DNA of 64,000 nucleotides from an uncultured Sphingomonas sp. (GTDB taxonomy: Bacteria; Pseudomonadota; Alphaproteobacteria; Sphingomonadales; Sphingomonadaceae), in the NCBI RefSeq assembly GCF_913777625.1, contig NZ_CAJYTI010000029.1:1-64000 (forward strand), read 5' to 3'. Below are positions 42,070-51,885 of this stretch, piece after piece; position 1 is the first letter of the stretch; every line of letters begins with the position of its first letter. Made by a program: the position numbers and the translations under genes. The notes under the pieces are model-generated. The model searched no databases and had not been told where the DNA came from. It worked only from the letters and a program-made list of their open reading frames with translations.

Positions 42070-42795
42070 CTATTTCAGCAGGAAGCGAACCGACACGCTG
42101 GCGGTGAGCTTCTGCTCGCCGGGCACGATGGCGGTATCGGCCTCGGCCAAAAAGCCCTTGGCGCGCATCAGCATCGGCATGGGCTGCACGATCGGGGTGC
42201 TGCCGGTTTCCGAAATCATCAGGATGCGATCGACCTTCAGCCCGGCGGCCTGGGCATAGAGCGTCGCCCGCGCCCGCGCCTTGGCGATCGCGTCGCGTCG
42301 CGCCTCGTCCAGCGCGCCCTGCTCGTCGGCAAGGGTAAGGTTGGGCCCGGAAATGTTGTTCGCGCCCTGCGCCACCAGGGCATCGAGGATCGTACCGCTC
42401 TTCGCGACATCGCGGAAGCGCACGGTGAGCTGGTTCGACGCCTGATAGCCGGTGATCACCGGCGGCTTGTTTTCCTGGTAGCGATATTGCGGGGCAAGAT
42501 TGACGGCGCTCGTCTGCAGGTCGCGTTCGGCGATCCCCGCCTTGCGCAGCCCCGCCAGCACGGCGGCCATGCGCGCAGCGTTCTGCTGCATCGCCTCGCC
42601 GGCGGTCGCCGCGGTGGTCACCACGCCCGCCTGGATCAGCGCCAGGTCGGGAACGCGGGTGGTGCTTCCCTCGGCGTTGATGTCGAGCACCGTGCCGTCC
42701 GCCGGGATCGGCTGCGCGACCGTCGCGGTCTGTGCGAAGGCATAGGGCGCGGACGCGAGCACCGCCAGCGTGGCGAGCGGCAGAATGCGGATCAT
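42070..42795 (-). CDS. SIMPL-domain (DUF541) periplasmic protein
   Basis: A 241-residue exported protein: signal peptide (MIRILPLATLAVLASAPYAFA), then the SIMPL fold (INAEGSTTRVPDLALIQAGV, AIAKARARATLYAQAAGL, and the final strand KLTASVSVRFLLK). Function of the family is unclear; some members are stress related. The start at 42795 has AGGAGG upstream. It diverges from the RND efflux genes. Confidence 0.88.
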   Translation of the reverse strand: MIRILPLATLAVLASAPYAFAQTATVAQPIPADGTVLDINAEGSTTRVPDLALIQAGVVTTAATAGEAMQQNAARMAAVLAGLRKAGIAERDLQTSAVNLAPQYRYQENKPPVITGYQASNQLTVRFRDVAKSGTILDALVAQGANNISGPNLTLADEQGALDEARRDAIAKARARATLYAQAAGLKVDRILMISETGSTPIVQPMPMLMRAKGFLAEADTAIVPGEQKLTASVSVRFLLK

Positions 42796-42989
42796 GGACG
42801 TTCCTCCTGTGTTTATCGTCGCTATGGCTCGGCTTGTCGTTGCCTGCACACGAACGCAGCCTGAACGGCACGCAACGCGAAAACGTTTGTAGATACTTGT
42901 AGGGACCTGCAACGGCTGAGGTTTTTCTTTTCAGCGACTTGCAACACCTCATGCAACCGGGCATTGGCCCGCGCGTTGCTATCCCGGCC

Positions 42990-43016
42990 TTGTGGTCGGT
43001 GATATATTCCTATAAT
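42990..43016 (+). promoter_or_regulatory. Possible sigma-70-like promoter of the RND operon
   Basis: A perfect TATAAT (43011-43016) lies 45 bases before the adaptor start, with TTGTGG at 42990-42995. The 15-bp spacer is shorter than ideal, so the -35 assignment is doubtful. Confidence 0.35.
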
Positions 43017-43061
43017 ACAGTCCCATCGGGAGCGCGGATGCGTTCCGAACGAGGTGGGCGC

Positions 43062-44240
43062 ATGAACTACGAGGCAGGGATGTTGGATCGGCAGGAGCGG
43101 CTCGGCTACGAAGGCGAGCCGGCGCGGCGTGGGCGGCGCTGGTTGTGGATCGGACTGGGCGCCTTCGCGCTCGTCGTGATCGCGGCCTTTCTTGTGATGA
43201 AGCGCCCGGCCGAGTCGCTGCCCGCTGCCAAGGGCGGCAAGGCGGAGGCCCAGATGCAGACGGTGACCGTCTCGGCGCCGGGCCAGCAGACCAATTCCAC
43301 GATCGTCACCGGCACCGGCTCCCTTGCTGCCAAGCGCGAGATGCCGGTCGGCGTCGCCGGCGAGGGCGGCATCGTCACCCGCGTGCTCGTCGATGCCGGC
43401 AGCTGGGTCCAGAAGGGCCAGGTGCTCGCCGTGGTCGATCGCTCGGTGCAGGCGCAGACCGCCGAGTCGCTCGCCGCGCAGATTCGCGTTGCCGAAGCCG
43501 ATGCCAAGCTCGCCCAGGCCAATCTGGAGCGTGCCGAGAAGCTGGTCGGCAACGGCTTCATCTCGCGTGCCGACATCGACCAGAAGACCGCCGCGCGCGA
43601 TCAGGCGCTGGCCCGGGTCCGCGTCGCCAAGGCGCAGCTCGCCGAGACCCAGGCGCGCAACCGCCGGCTCGACATCCGCGCGCCGGAAGCCGGCCTGGTC
43701 CTCGCCCGCCAGATCGAGCCGGGCCAGATCGTCAGCTCGGCCTCGGGTGCGCTGTTCCGCATGGCGATGGACGGCCAGCTCGAGCTGCGCACCCAGCTGT
43801 CCGAGGCCGATGTCCAGAAGCTGCACGTCGGCGCGCCCGCCGAGGTGACGCCGGTCGGCTCGCAGCTGAGCTTCAAGGGGCAGGTCTGGCAGGTCTCGCC
43901 GGTGATCGACCCGACGAGCCGCCTCGGCACCGCGCGTATCGCGCTTGCCTATAACCCGGCGCTGCGTCCCGGCGGCTTTGCGAGCGCGCGGATCGTGGCG
44001 GGCTCGGTCACCTCGGTGGTGCTGCCGCAATCGGCGGTGCAGAGCGACCAGCAGGGCAGCTTCGTCTTCATCCTCAACGACAAGAACGAGGCGGTACGCC
44101 GCGACGTCAAGACCGGTGACGTGTCCGATCAGGGCGTGCGGATCACCAGCGGCCTGACCGGCAGCGAGCGCGTGGTGCTGACCGCGGGCGCGTTCCTCAA
44201 CCCGGGCCAGAAGGTCATTCCCCAGCTGCTCAAGAAGTAA
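43062..44240 (+). CDS. RND efflux periplasmic adaptor
   Basis: A 392-residue membrane fusion protein with one N-terminal membrane helix (about 28-48), lipoyl halves (GGIVTRVLVDAGSWVQKGQVL and LDIRAPEAGLVLARQIEPGQI), a short helical hairpin between and beta-barrel/proximal domains after. It should join the RND pump encoded 12 bases downstream to an outer-membrane channel. ATG 43038 is an in-frame alternative start. Drug specificity cannot be read. Confidence 0.9.
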   Translation: MNYEAGMLDRQERLGYEGEPARRGRRWLWIGLGAFALVVIAAFLVMKRPAESLPAAKGGKAEAQMQTVTVSAPGQQTNSTIVTGTGSLAAKREMPVGVAGEGGIVTRVLVDAGSWVQKGQVLAVVDRSVQAQTAESLAAQIRVAEADAKLAQANLERAEKLVGNGFISRADIDQKTAARDQALARVRVAKAQLAETQARNRRLDIRAPEAGLVLARQIEPGQIVSSASGALFRMAMDGQLELRTQLSEADVQKLHVGAPAEVTPVGSQLSFKGQVWQVSPVIDPTSRLGTARIALAYNPALRPGGFASARIVAGSVTSVVLPQSAVQSDQQGSFVFILNDKNEAVRRDVKTGDVSDQGVRITSGLTGSERVVLTAGAFLNPGQKVIPQLLKK

Positions 44241-44252
44241 GGGATCGGCGCG

Positions 44253-47200
44253 ATGAGCTTTCGCAACATCTCGGCCTGGGCCATCCGCAATCCGGTCCCG
44301 CCAATCGTCCTCTTCCTGTTCCTCACCATCGCGGGGCTGGTCAGCTTCAACCGCATGGACGTGAACAACAGCCCGGACATCGACTTTCCGATCGTCTGGA
44401 TCTCGATCAGCCAGCCCGGCGCCGCGCCGAGCGAGCTGGAGACGCAGATCACCCAGAAGGTCGAATCCGCTGTCCGCAGCCTGCAGGGGATCGACGAGAT
44501 CAACTCGACCGTCTCCGAAGGCAACAGCCAGACGGTGGTGCAGCTGGCGATCGGCACCCCGATCGACCGCGCGGTGGAAGACGTGCGCAGCGCGATCCAG
44601 CAGATCCGCGGCAATCTGCCCGACGGCATCCTCGAGCCGCAGGTCGGCCGCGTCGACAGCGCCAGCAGCAACGACATCGCCAGCTTCACCGCGTCCGCCA
44701 GCGACATGACGGTCGAGCAGCTTTCCTGGTACATCGACAATTCGGTGACCAAGGAACTGCTGTCGATCAGCGGCATGGCGGCGGTGCAGCGCAACGGCGG
44801 CGTCAGCCGCGAGGTGAGCGTGGTGCTCGATCCGGTGAAGCTCGCCAGCTTTGGCCTGACCGCGAGCCAGGTGAACCAGCAGCTGCGCCAGGTGAATCTC
44901 AATGCGGCCGGTGGCCGTGCGCAGATCTCCGGCTTCGAACAGTCGCTGCGCGTCGTCGGCAACGCCAAGGACGCCTACACGCTGGGCCAGACCCAGATCG
45001 CCACCGGCACCGGCCGCACCGTGCGCCTCGCCGACATCGCGACGGTGAAGGACGGCTTCGCCGAGCGTCGCAACTTTGCGCGCTATGACGGCCATCCGGT
45101 GATCTCGTTCGATATCCAGCGCGCCAAGGGTGCCTCGGACGTCACCATCTTCGAGGAGTCGCAGAAGAAGCTGCAGGCGCTCGAAAAGGCCAATCCGAAG
45201 GTCCATTTCGAGCTGCTCGACAATTACAGCAAATACGCCAAGGAGCAGTTCAACACCGCGATGGAGGCGATGATCGAGGGCGCGGTGCTTGCCGTCGTCG
45301 TCGTGTTCCTCTTCCTGCGCGACTGGCGGGCGACGGTAATCTCGGCGCTGGCGATTCCCTTGTCCGCGATCCCGAGCTTCTGGTTCATGGACATGCTGGG
45401 CTTCACGCTCAACCAGATGACGCTGCTCGCGCTCAGCCTGGTCGCGGGCGTGCTGGTCGACGATGCGATCGTGGAGATCGAGAACATCGTCCGCCACATG
45501 CGGATGGGCAAATCGGCCTATCAGGCGTCGATCGACGCCGCGGACGAGATCGGCGTCGCCGTGCTGGCGACGACGATGTCGATCGTCGCGGTGTTCCTGC
45601 CGGTCAGCGTGATGCCGGGCATCTCCGGGCAGTTCTTCAAGAATTTCGGCCTGACGGTGGTTGCCGCGGTGCTGATGTCGCTGGCGGTCGCCCGCATGCT
45701 CACGCCGATGGTCGCGGCCTATTTCCTAAAGGCGCACGGCCATGTCGAACATGGCGGCGGGCCGGTGATGCGCCTCTATGTCCGGTTGCTCGAATGGACG
45801 CTGATGCACCGCTGGGCGGCGATCCTCGCCTATGTGCTGTCGCTGGCAGGGACGATCCTGCTGCTCGTCACCATGCCGCAGACCTTCCAGCCCGCGCAGG
45901 ACCAGGACAGCGTGACCGCCACGATCGAGATGGTGCCGGGCACCACGCTCGAGCAGACCGATCGCGTCGTCCAGCAGGTCGCCGGCATCCTGCGCGCCGA
46001 GCCGGGCGTGCAGCATACCTATGCGCGCACCTCGGTCGGCAACGGCCGTGTCACCGCCGACCTGGCGGAGAAGAAGAGCGCCGAGCGCAAGGAAACCAGC
46101 ACCGAGTTCGAGAAGCGCGTCGCACCCAAATTGCTCGCGATTCCCGATGCGCGGGTGAATTTCCGCTCGCAGTTCGGCTGGGGCTCGACCGGCCGTGACC
46201 TGACGGTCACGCTGGGCGGCGAGGATCCGGAACTGCTCAACAAGACCGCGCTCACCCTGATGAAGCAGATGGAGGGCCTCAAGTCCGTCGTCGCGCCGCG
46301 CATCTCGGGCGATCTGCAACGGCCCGAGATCGTGATCTCGCCGCGGCTCGATCTCGCCGCCGATCTGGGCGTGACAACCGCCGCGCTGTCCAACGCGATC
46401 CGAGTCGCGACGCTGGGCGACATCGAGCAGAACAGCGCGAAATTCTCGCTGTCCGATCGCCAGATCCCGATCCGCGTTGCGCTGGACCAGGATTCGCGGA
46501 CCCGGCTCGACACGCTCCAGAACATGCGCGTGCAGACCCAGACCGGCGGTTCGGTGCCGCTCTCGGCGGTGGCGGACATCCGCTTCGCCGCGGGGCCGAC
46601 CAAGGTCGAGCGGCTCAACCTGCAGCGCCGGCTCGTGGTGGGGGCCGACCTCGCCATGGATCCGAAGACCGGCAAGCCCTATGTCTCGGGCGAGGTGATG
46701 AAGGAGATCCACAATCTCCCGATCATGCAGCACCTGCCGGTGGGCGTGGCCGAGATGACGGTGGGCCAGGCCAAGTGGCAGGGCGAGATGATCCAGAACT
46801 TCATCGTCGCGCTGGCCTCGGGCATCTTCCTGGTTTTCGCGGTGATGGTGCTGCTCTATCGCCGCTTCGTCTCCCCGATCGTCAACATGGGCTCGCTGCT
46901 CAACGCCCCGCTGGGCGGGCTGATCATGCTGGCGATCCTGGGGATGCCGGTGAGCCTGCCGGTCTATATCGGCATGCTGATGCTGTTCGGCATCGTCGCC
47001 AAGAACTCGATCCTGCTCGTCGACTTCGCGCTGGAGGAGATGGAGAAGGGCGTGCCGAAGATGGAGGCGATCATCGACGCCGGCCGCAAGCGTGCCCAGC
47101 CGATCGTGATGACCACGATCGCGATGGTCGCCGGCATGGTGCCGACCGCGCTGTCGCTGAACGGCGACTCCTCGTTCCGTGCACCGATGGGCGTGGTGGT

Positions 47201-47423
47201 GATCGGCGGCCTGACCGTCTCGACCCTGCTGACGCTGGTGATCGTGCCGGCGCTGTTCAGCCTGGCGGTGGGCCTCGAAGGATGGCTGGGGCCGCGGCTC
47301 TCGCGCCGCCTGCTCACCTATCGTCCCGGCGACGACGGCAGCAAGGTGCTCGGCCCGGTGCCGGGACCGCACGGCGCGATCGACCACAAGCCGGGGGATG
47401 ACGAGGTCCAGCCGGCGGAGTGA
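44253..47423 (+). CDS. RND-family efflux permease
   Basis: A 1,056-residue proton-driven pump with 12 membrane helices and two large periplasmic loops. Motifs are [20 protein letters not shown] at the first helix, the transmembrane-4 block [16 protein letters not shown] with the proton-relay Asp pair, and [15 protein letters not shown] near the end. Closest in layout to the HAE-1/MdtB-like pumps. No outer-membrane component is encoded next to it. Confidence 0.95.
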   Translation: MSFRNISAWAIRNPVPPIVLFLFLTIAGLVSFNRMDVNNSPDIDFPIVWISISQPGAAPSELETQITQKVESAVRSLQGIDEINSTVSEGNSQTVVQLAIGTPIDRAVEDVRSAIQQIRGNLPDGILEPQVGRVDSASSNDIASFTASASDMTVEQLSWYIDNSVTKELLSISGMAAVQRNGGVSREVSVVLDPVKLASFGLTASQVNQQLRQVNLNAAGGRAQISGFEQSLRVVGNAKDAYTLGQTQIATGTGRTVRLADIATVKDGFAERRNFARYDGHPVISFDIQRAKGASDVTIFEESQKKLQALEKANPKVHFELLDNYSKYAKEQFNTAMEAMIEGAVLAVVVVFLFLRDWRATVISALAIPLSAIPSFWFMDMLGFTLNQMTLLALSLVAGVLVDDAIVEIENIVRHMRMGKSAYQASIDAADEIGVAVLATTMSIVAVFLPVSVMPGISGQFFKNFGLTVVAAVLMSLAVARMLTPMVAAYFLKAHGHVEHGGGPVMRLYVRLLEWTLMHRWAAILAYVLSLAGTILLLVTMPQTFQPAQDQDSVTATIEMVPGTTLEQTDRVVQQVAGILRAEPGVQHTYARTSVGNGRVTADLAEKKSAERKETSTEFEKRVAPKLLAIPDARVNFRSQFGWGSTGRDLTVTLGGEDPELLNKTALTLMKQMEGLKSVVAPRISGDLQRPEIVISPRLDLAADLGVTTAALSNAIRVATLGDIEQNSAKFSLSDRQIPIRVALDQDSRTRLDTLQNMRVQTQTGGSVPLSAVADIRFAAGPTKVERLNLQRRLVVGADLAMDPKTGKPYVSGEVMKEIHNLPIMQHLPVGVAEMTVGQAKWQGEMIQNFIVALASGIFLVFAVMVLLYRRFVSPIVNMGSLLNAPLGGLIMLAILGMPVSLPVYIGMLMLFGIVAKNSILLVDFALEEMEKGVPKMEAIIDAGRKRAQPIVMTTIAMVAGMVPTALSLNGDSSFRAPMGVVVIGGLTVSTLLTLVIVPALFSLAVGLEGWLGPRLSRRLLTYRPGDDGSKVLGPVPGPHGAIDHKPGDDEVQPAE

Positions 47424-47435
47424 GCTGGCCTTGTG

Positions 47436-47467
47436 AACCTCCCTTTTCCTTTGGAAGAGGGGAGGTT
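47436..47467. terminator. Inverted repeat after the efflux operon
   Basis: Arms AACCTCCC and GGGAGGTT enclose 16 bases. There is no strong T-run, so it may be a weak terminator or a short palindromic repeat. Confidence 0.35.
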
Positions 47468-47521
47468 TGCTACGGCCCATGCCCTCTGGCGACGCAGGGC
47501 ATGCCTCCCCACATCCTTGTC

Positions 47522-48520
47522 ATGACTGCTTATTCGCTGCTCGATCTGGTGCCCGTCGTCCAGGGCGGCACCGTCTCCCAGGCGCTCGCCAACGCCGCCG
47601 ATCTCGCCGCCCATGCCGAACGGCTCGGCTTCCAGCGCTACTGGATGGCCGAGCATCACGGGATGGAGGGCATCGCCAGCGCGGCCACGGCGGTGGTGAT
47701 CGCCCATGTCGGCCATGCGACCAGCCGCATCCGGATCGGCGCCGGCGGCATCATGCTGCCCAATCATTCGCCGCTCCAGGTGGCCGAGGCGTTCGGCACG
47801 CTCGACGCGCTGTTCCCCGGCCGGATCGATCTGGGCCTCGGCCGTGCGCCGGGGTCGGACCAGCGGGTGTCCGCCGCGATTCGCCGCAACCTGACGAGCG
47901 ACGGCAACGACTTCCCGCAGGACGTGATCGAGCTGCAAAGCTACTTCGCCGATGACGGCCGCACCGGCGTCCGCGCGACCCCCGGCGCGGGGGCGAACGT
48001 GAAATTGTGGATTCTGGGCTCGAGCACCTTCGGCGCGCAGCTCGCCGCGGCGCTGGGGCTGCCCTATGCCTTCGCGTCGCACTTCGCGCCCGGCCAGATG
48101 GACGACGCGATCGCCGTCTATCGCCGCAACTTCCGCCCGTCCGAAGCGCTGGCCAAGCCGCACGTGATGCTGGGCTTCAATGTCTTCGCCGCCGATACCG
48201 ACGCGGAGGCGGAACTCCTCGCCAGTTCGCAGCAACAGGCCTTTGTCGCGATCCGCACGACGGGGCGCGGCATCCAGCTGCCGCCACCGGTCGAGGGCTA
48301 TCGCGCGAGCCTCGGGCCGCAAGGCAATGCCGTGCTCGACCATGTGCTGTCCGCGTCCGCGATCGGCGGGCCGGACAAGGTGCGGCGTGAGATCGCGGCG
48401 TTCGTCGAGCGTACCCAGGCAGACGAGCTGATGCTCACCAGCGCAATGTACGATCACCAGGCGCGCAAGCGCAGCCTGGCGATCGCGGCGGAGGCGATGC
48501 GCGCGGTGGAACCTGCCTGA
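47522..48520 (+). CDS. Luciferase-like flavin-dependent oxidoreductase
   Basis: A 332-residue TIM-barrel enzyme of the LLM class (YhbW-type). Features are [49 protein letters not shown] and [19 protein letters not shown]. It would use reduced FMN supplied by a separate reductase; the substrate is unknown. ATG 47522 gives the normal length. Confidence 0.92.
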   Translation: MTAYSLLDLVPVVQGGTVSQALANAADLAAHAERLGFQRYWMAEHHGMEGIASAATAVVIAHVGHATSRIRIGAGGIMLPNHSPLQVAEAFGTLDALFPGRIDLGLGRAPGSDQRVSAAIRRNLTSDGNDFPQDVIELQSYFADDGRTGVRATPGAGANVKLWILGSSTFGAQLAAALGLPYAFASHFAPGQMDDAIAVYRRNFRPSEALAKPHVMLGFNVFAADTDAEAELLASSQQQAFVAIRTTGRGIQLPPPVEGYRASLGPQGNAVLDHVLSASAIGGPDKVRREIAAFVERTQADELMLTSAMYDHQARKRSLAIAAEAMRAVEPA

Positions 48521-48564
48521 GGAATCGGGCGGCGCCTGCCCCCAGGACGCCGCCCCCCCCGGCA

Positions 48565-49110
48565 TTACACCAGGGTATCGAGGACCAGTCCCGTCGACTT
48601 CGTGCTGCTGCTCTTGGTCGCGTCGCCGGTCGCCGAATAGCTGCTGGAATCCTCGCTGCTGTCGCGCAGCTGCTGGACGAACGACTGCACCAAGTCTGCC
48701 TGGGCCGTCGTGCTGGTGGCGGCAGGATCCGTGTTGGCAGTGGTGCTGGTGCTGGCGGTGTCGGCATCGGCGGGCTTCGCGCCATGCGCGTGGTGACCGC
48801 CGCCATGATGGCCCTTGGTGAGAAGGCCCTTCAGCTCCGTTGCCTGATCCGCGGTGAGCGTGCCGTTGTCGACCTGGCTCTGGATCAGCGAATCCATCTT
48901 GGTCTTCATGTCGCCCGAAGGCTTGGTGCCGCTGCTGCGGTCCGCCGAAAGGGTCGAGTCGATCGAGTCCAGCGCCGTCGACAGCGCGGTCTGGTCCGTC
49001 GAGCTGATCTGACCCGAGGAAACGGCGGCGGAGAGCCGGTCGTTGATGCGGTCGCGCGGCGACTGGAGGGTCGTGCTTGCGGTGGAAAGTGCGGAAATGC
49101 TGCTCATCAT
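48565..49110 (-). CDS. Ser/Thr-rich protein of unknown function
   Basis: A 181-residue protein of low complexity. A helical N-terminal half (SPRDRINDRLSAAVSSGQIS, LTADQATELKGLL) is followed by a His/Gly patch (KGHHGGGHHAHGAK) and a long Ser/Thr/Ala/Asp-rich tail. There is no signal peptide. The repeated short helices with GQIS/GTLT turns resemble helical repeats seen in secreted or calcium-related proteins, but I do not recognise the family. It converges with the oxidoreductase gene. Confidence 0.65.
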   Translation of the reverse strand: MMSSISALSTASTTLQSPRDRINDRLSAAVSSGQISSTDQTALSTALDSIDSTLSADRSSGTKPSGDMKTKMDSLIQSQVDNGTLTADQATELKGLLTKGHHGGGHHAHGAKPADADTASTSTTANTDPAATSTTAQADLVQSFVQQLRDSSEDSSSYSATGDATKSSSTKSTGLVLDTLV

Positions 49111-49288
49111 CTGCCTCCCAAAGGGGTTAATCCCCCACGACAGTTTACACCAATATGGTAAAGCAACATTTAACGCGGCCGGCGATTTCAGCGATGTGCA
49201 TACGGGTTACGCATCGACGACACGACGACGCTGGCCGTATTGAACAGCCCTGATCACCTGAGAATTTCGAAGTGTTGCGGCGTGGAAA

Positions 49289-50713
49289 TCAGCCGGCAGC
49301 GGGCAGACGCAGTCGCACGAGCAGGCCGCCCAGATCTTCGCTCTCTTCCAGGCTCACCGTGCCGCCATAGATTTCGGCGACGTCCCGCACGATGGCAAGG
49401 CCGAGACCGGTGCCGGGCTTGCCCGTATCCAGCCGCACGCCACGGTCGAAGATGCGGATGCGATCGGCCTCGGGGATGCCGACGCCGTCGTCCTCGACGA
49501 GGATCTCGACGAAGCCCGCCTCCAGCCGCGCGGTCACGAACACGCTGCCGCCACCATATTTGGCGGCGTTCTCGACCAGGTTGCCGAGGATCTCGTCGAG
49601 ATCCTGCCGCTCGATATGGGCGACGGCGTCCTTCACCCCGTCCACGTCGATGCGGACGTTCGGATACAGCCGCGCCACCGCCCGTTCCACCGCCTCGATC
49701 GAGGGCCAAACCTCGGCGCGGCTGTGCGCGCTGCCGCGGCGGCCGACGGCACGGGCGCGGGCGAGGTGGTGGTCGATCTGCCGCCGCATCGTCCGTGCCT
49801 CGCGGATGACGGTGTCGGGCAGATCCGCCTGCCCGGCGGCGGCGGCGTTCATGATCACGCTGAGCGGGGTCTTGAGCGCATGGGCGAGGTTGCCGGCATG
49901 GCGCCGGGCCTCCTCGGCCTGGCGATCATTATGCTCGACCAGCGCGTTGAGTTCGTCGACCATCGGGCCGACTTCGGCGGGCAGTGGCCCGCCCACCCGC
50001 TTGGTATGTCCGGCGCGCAGGCTGGCTATCTCGCGGCGCACCTTGCGCAGGGGGCGCAGGCCGTACCAGGTCTGCAGCGTCGCCATCGCCACCAGCCCGA
50101 GCCCGAGCAACGCGAAGCTGCGCACCAGCGTGCGGCGCACCGTGGCGATCTGCGCATCGAGCACGTCGCGGCTCTGCGCCACCTGGAACCGCCAGCGCAC
50201 CGGCGAACCCGGCAGCGTCAGGTCGCGCTCGGCGATTCGCAGCTTCTGGTCGGGGAACTGGTTGCTGTCGTAGAAATGCACGTCGCGGTCGGTGTGCACC
50301 GCGTCGACCTTGAGCTTGCGATCCCATAACGAGCGGGAGGGGAAGGTTTCGTGCCCCTCGCCGCTGATCTGCCAATAGGCGCCCGAATTGGGCTCGAGGA
50401 AGCGCTGGTCGGCAAGCTCGCGGGTCATCCGCACCTCGCCGTTGCTGTCCAGCTCGGTCGAGACGATCATCGACGAGACGAGGTAATCCAGCTGGTCGTC
50501 GAAATTGCGGGTGATCGCGCCCGTCAGCACCCGGTCGAGCGCCAGCCCCCCGCCGACCAGCAGCAGCAGGATCCAGGCGGTCGCCACCAGCAGCATGCGG
50601 CGGCTGACCGACCCGGTGACGCGCACCGGGCGGCGCGACTTGGGCTCCGCTTCCAACGTCGTGGCAGCGGATGCCGTATCGTCCGCGTCCTCCGGGATCG
50701 CCGCGCCGTCCAT
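49289..50713 (-). CDS. Sensor histidine kinase (PhoQ-like)
   Basis: A 474-residue inner-membrane kinase with two membrane helices (about 38-60 and 190-210) around a periplasmic sensor. HAMP-like linker, dimerisation domain with His in NLAHALKTPLSVI, then HATPase (NLVENAAKYG, EDDGVGIPE, GTGLGLAIV). An N-terminal acidic extension precedes the first helix. It follows its response regulator gene by 10 bases. Confidence 0.92.
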   Translation of the reverse strand: MDGAAIPEDADDTASAATTLEAEPKSRRPVRVTGSVSRRMLLVATAWILLLLVGGGLALDRVLTGAITRNFDDQLDYLVSSMIVSTELDSNGEVRMTRELADQRFLEPNSGAYWQISGEGHETFPSRSLWDRKLKVDAVHTDRDVHFYDSNQFPDQKLRIAERDLTLPGSPVRWRFQVAQSRDVLDAQIATVRRTLVRSFALLGLGLVAMATLQTWYGLRPLRKVRREIASLRAGHTKRVGGPLPAEVGPMVDELNALVEHNDRQAEEARRHAGNLAHALKTPLSVIMNAAAAGQADLPDTVIREARTMRRQIDHHLARARAVGRRGSAHSRAEVWPSIEAVERAVARLYPNVRIDVDGVKDAVAHIERQDLDEILGNLVENAAKYGGGSVFVTARLEAGFVEILVEDDGVGIPEADRIRIFDRGVRLDTGKPGTGLGLAIVRDVAEIYGGTVSLEESEDLGGLLVRLRLPAAG

Positions 50714-50723
50714 CGTTGGCAGA

Positions 50724-51392
50724 TCAGCTCAGCGCGGATTCGTCGAGGCTGTAGCCGAGACCGCGGATGGTGGTGATCACATCGGCGCCAAGCTTCTTGC
50801 GGATGCGCGTGACGAACACTTCGATCGTGTTCGAATCGCGATCGAAATCCTGGTCGTAGATATGCTCGATCAGCTCGGTGCGGCTCACCACCTTGCCCTT
50901 GTGGTGGAGCAGGTAGCTGAGCAGCTTGTATTCCTGCGCGGTGAGCTTCACCGGCTCGCCGCCCTTGGTGACCTTGCCCGAGCGCGTGTCGAGGCGGATG
51001 TCGCCTGCGGTAAGCTCGGCCGAGGCGTTGCCCGAGGCGCGACGGATCAGCGCGCGCAGGCGGGCGATCAGCTCCTCGGTCTGGAACGGCTTGGCGACAT
51101 AATCGTCGGCGCCGGCATCGAGGCCCGCCACCTTGTCCGACCAGCTGTCGCGCGCGGTGAGCACCAGCACCGGCGTGGTCTTGCCTTCCTTGCGCCAGCG
51201 ATCGAGCACGGTAAGCCCATCGATTTCCGGCAGGCCGAGATCGAGGATGATCGCGTCATATTGCTCGGTCGAGCCGAGGAAATGCCCCTCCTCGCCGTCG
51301 GTCGCCAGGTCGACGGCATAGCCCGCGCCTTCCAGCGCGGTGCGGAGCTGGATGCCGAGATTGGGTTCGTCCTCGACGATCAGAAGTCGCAT
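50724..51392 (-). CDS. OmpR/PhoB-type response regulator
   Basis: A 222-residue two-domain regulator: receiver (phospho-Asp in AIILDLGLPEIDG, Lys in DYVAKPF) and winged-helix DNA-binding domain (LTAQEYKLLSYLLHHKGKVV). It is paired with the downstream kinase and preceded by a PepSY gene on the same strand. The close set resembles PhoP/PhoQ-like systems. Confidence 0.94.
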   Translation of the reverse strand: MRLLIVEDEPNLGIQLRTALEGAGYAVDLATDGEEGHFLGSTEQYDAIILDLGLPEIDGLTVLDRWRKEGKTTPVLVLTARDSWSDKVAGLDAGADDYVAKPFQTEELIARLRALIRRASGNASAELTAGDIRLDTRSGKVTKGGEPVKLTAQEYKLLSYLLHHKGKVVSRTELIEHIYDQDFDRDSNTIEVFVTRIRKKLGADVITTIRGLGYSLDESALS

Positions 51393-51422
51393 TCGCTGTC
51401 CCGTCCTTCTCTTCTTGACTGC

Positions 51423-51749
51423 TCAATTGCCCACGCGGCGCAGGATCTGGCCGGTATGGCCATCGACCTCGATCCAGATGACCGATCCATTGCGCAGGAA
51501 TTTGAGGGTGTAAACGTCGTGCTCGGGATCATAGTCGAATCCGAGATATTGCGCGCCCGGCATCCGCGGGATCACCCGCCGCTCGATCTCGCGCGCAGGC
51601 AGATTCTGGCCACGAAGCCGCCGCTCGCGCGCCGCACGCTGGCCATCGTCCTGGGCGGCGGCGAAGGGCCGCGCCACGGCCGGGCTCGTGAGCGCGAGGC
51701 TCGCAAGACACGCGACCAGAACAGAGGGAACCAGCATTCGCATGGGCAT
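51423..51749 (-). CDS. PepSY-domain exported protein
   Basis: About 108 residues from ATG 51749 (other in-frame ATGs at 51743 and 51737 are possible). Signal peptide (MLVPSVLVACLASLALTSPAVA), then a PepSY-like domain with YDPEHDVYTLKFLRNGSVIWIEVDGHTGQIL. It is upstream of the response regulator gene by 30 bases and may modulate the sensor in the periplasm. Confidence 0.82.
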   Translation of the reverse strand: MPMRMLVPSVLVACLASLALTSPAVARPFAAAQDDGQRAARERRLRGQNLPAREIERRVIPRMPGAQYLGFDYDPEHDVYTLKFLRNGSVIWIEVDGHTGQILRRVGN

Positions 51750-51885
51750 GGCATAGGGTCCGGGCATTGAATAGCCCCTGAACATCGGTGTCATCCGCAG
51801 TTCGGCAATTGTGGCATTGGTGCATCGCTCGGCCGTGGCGCCTGCCCGCTTGCGGGGGCGCCCGCCGCCCCCTAGGTGCTGCACC

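Noticed and set aside
42822..45497. An 891-codon minus-strand frame opposite the RND genes
   Set aside because: It crosses the divergent promoter region and two well-supported genes. Its Arg/His/Asp/Leu-rich translation is typical of antisense frames at high GC.
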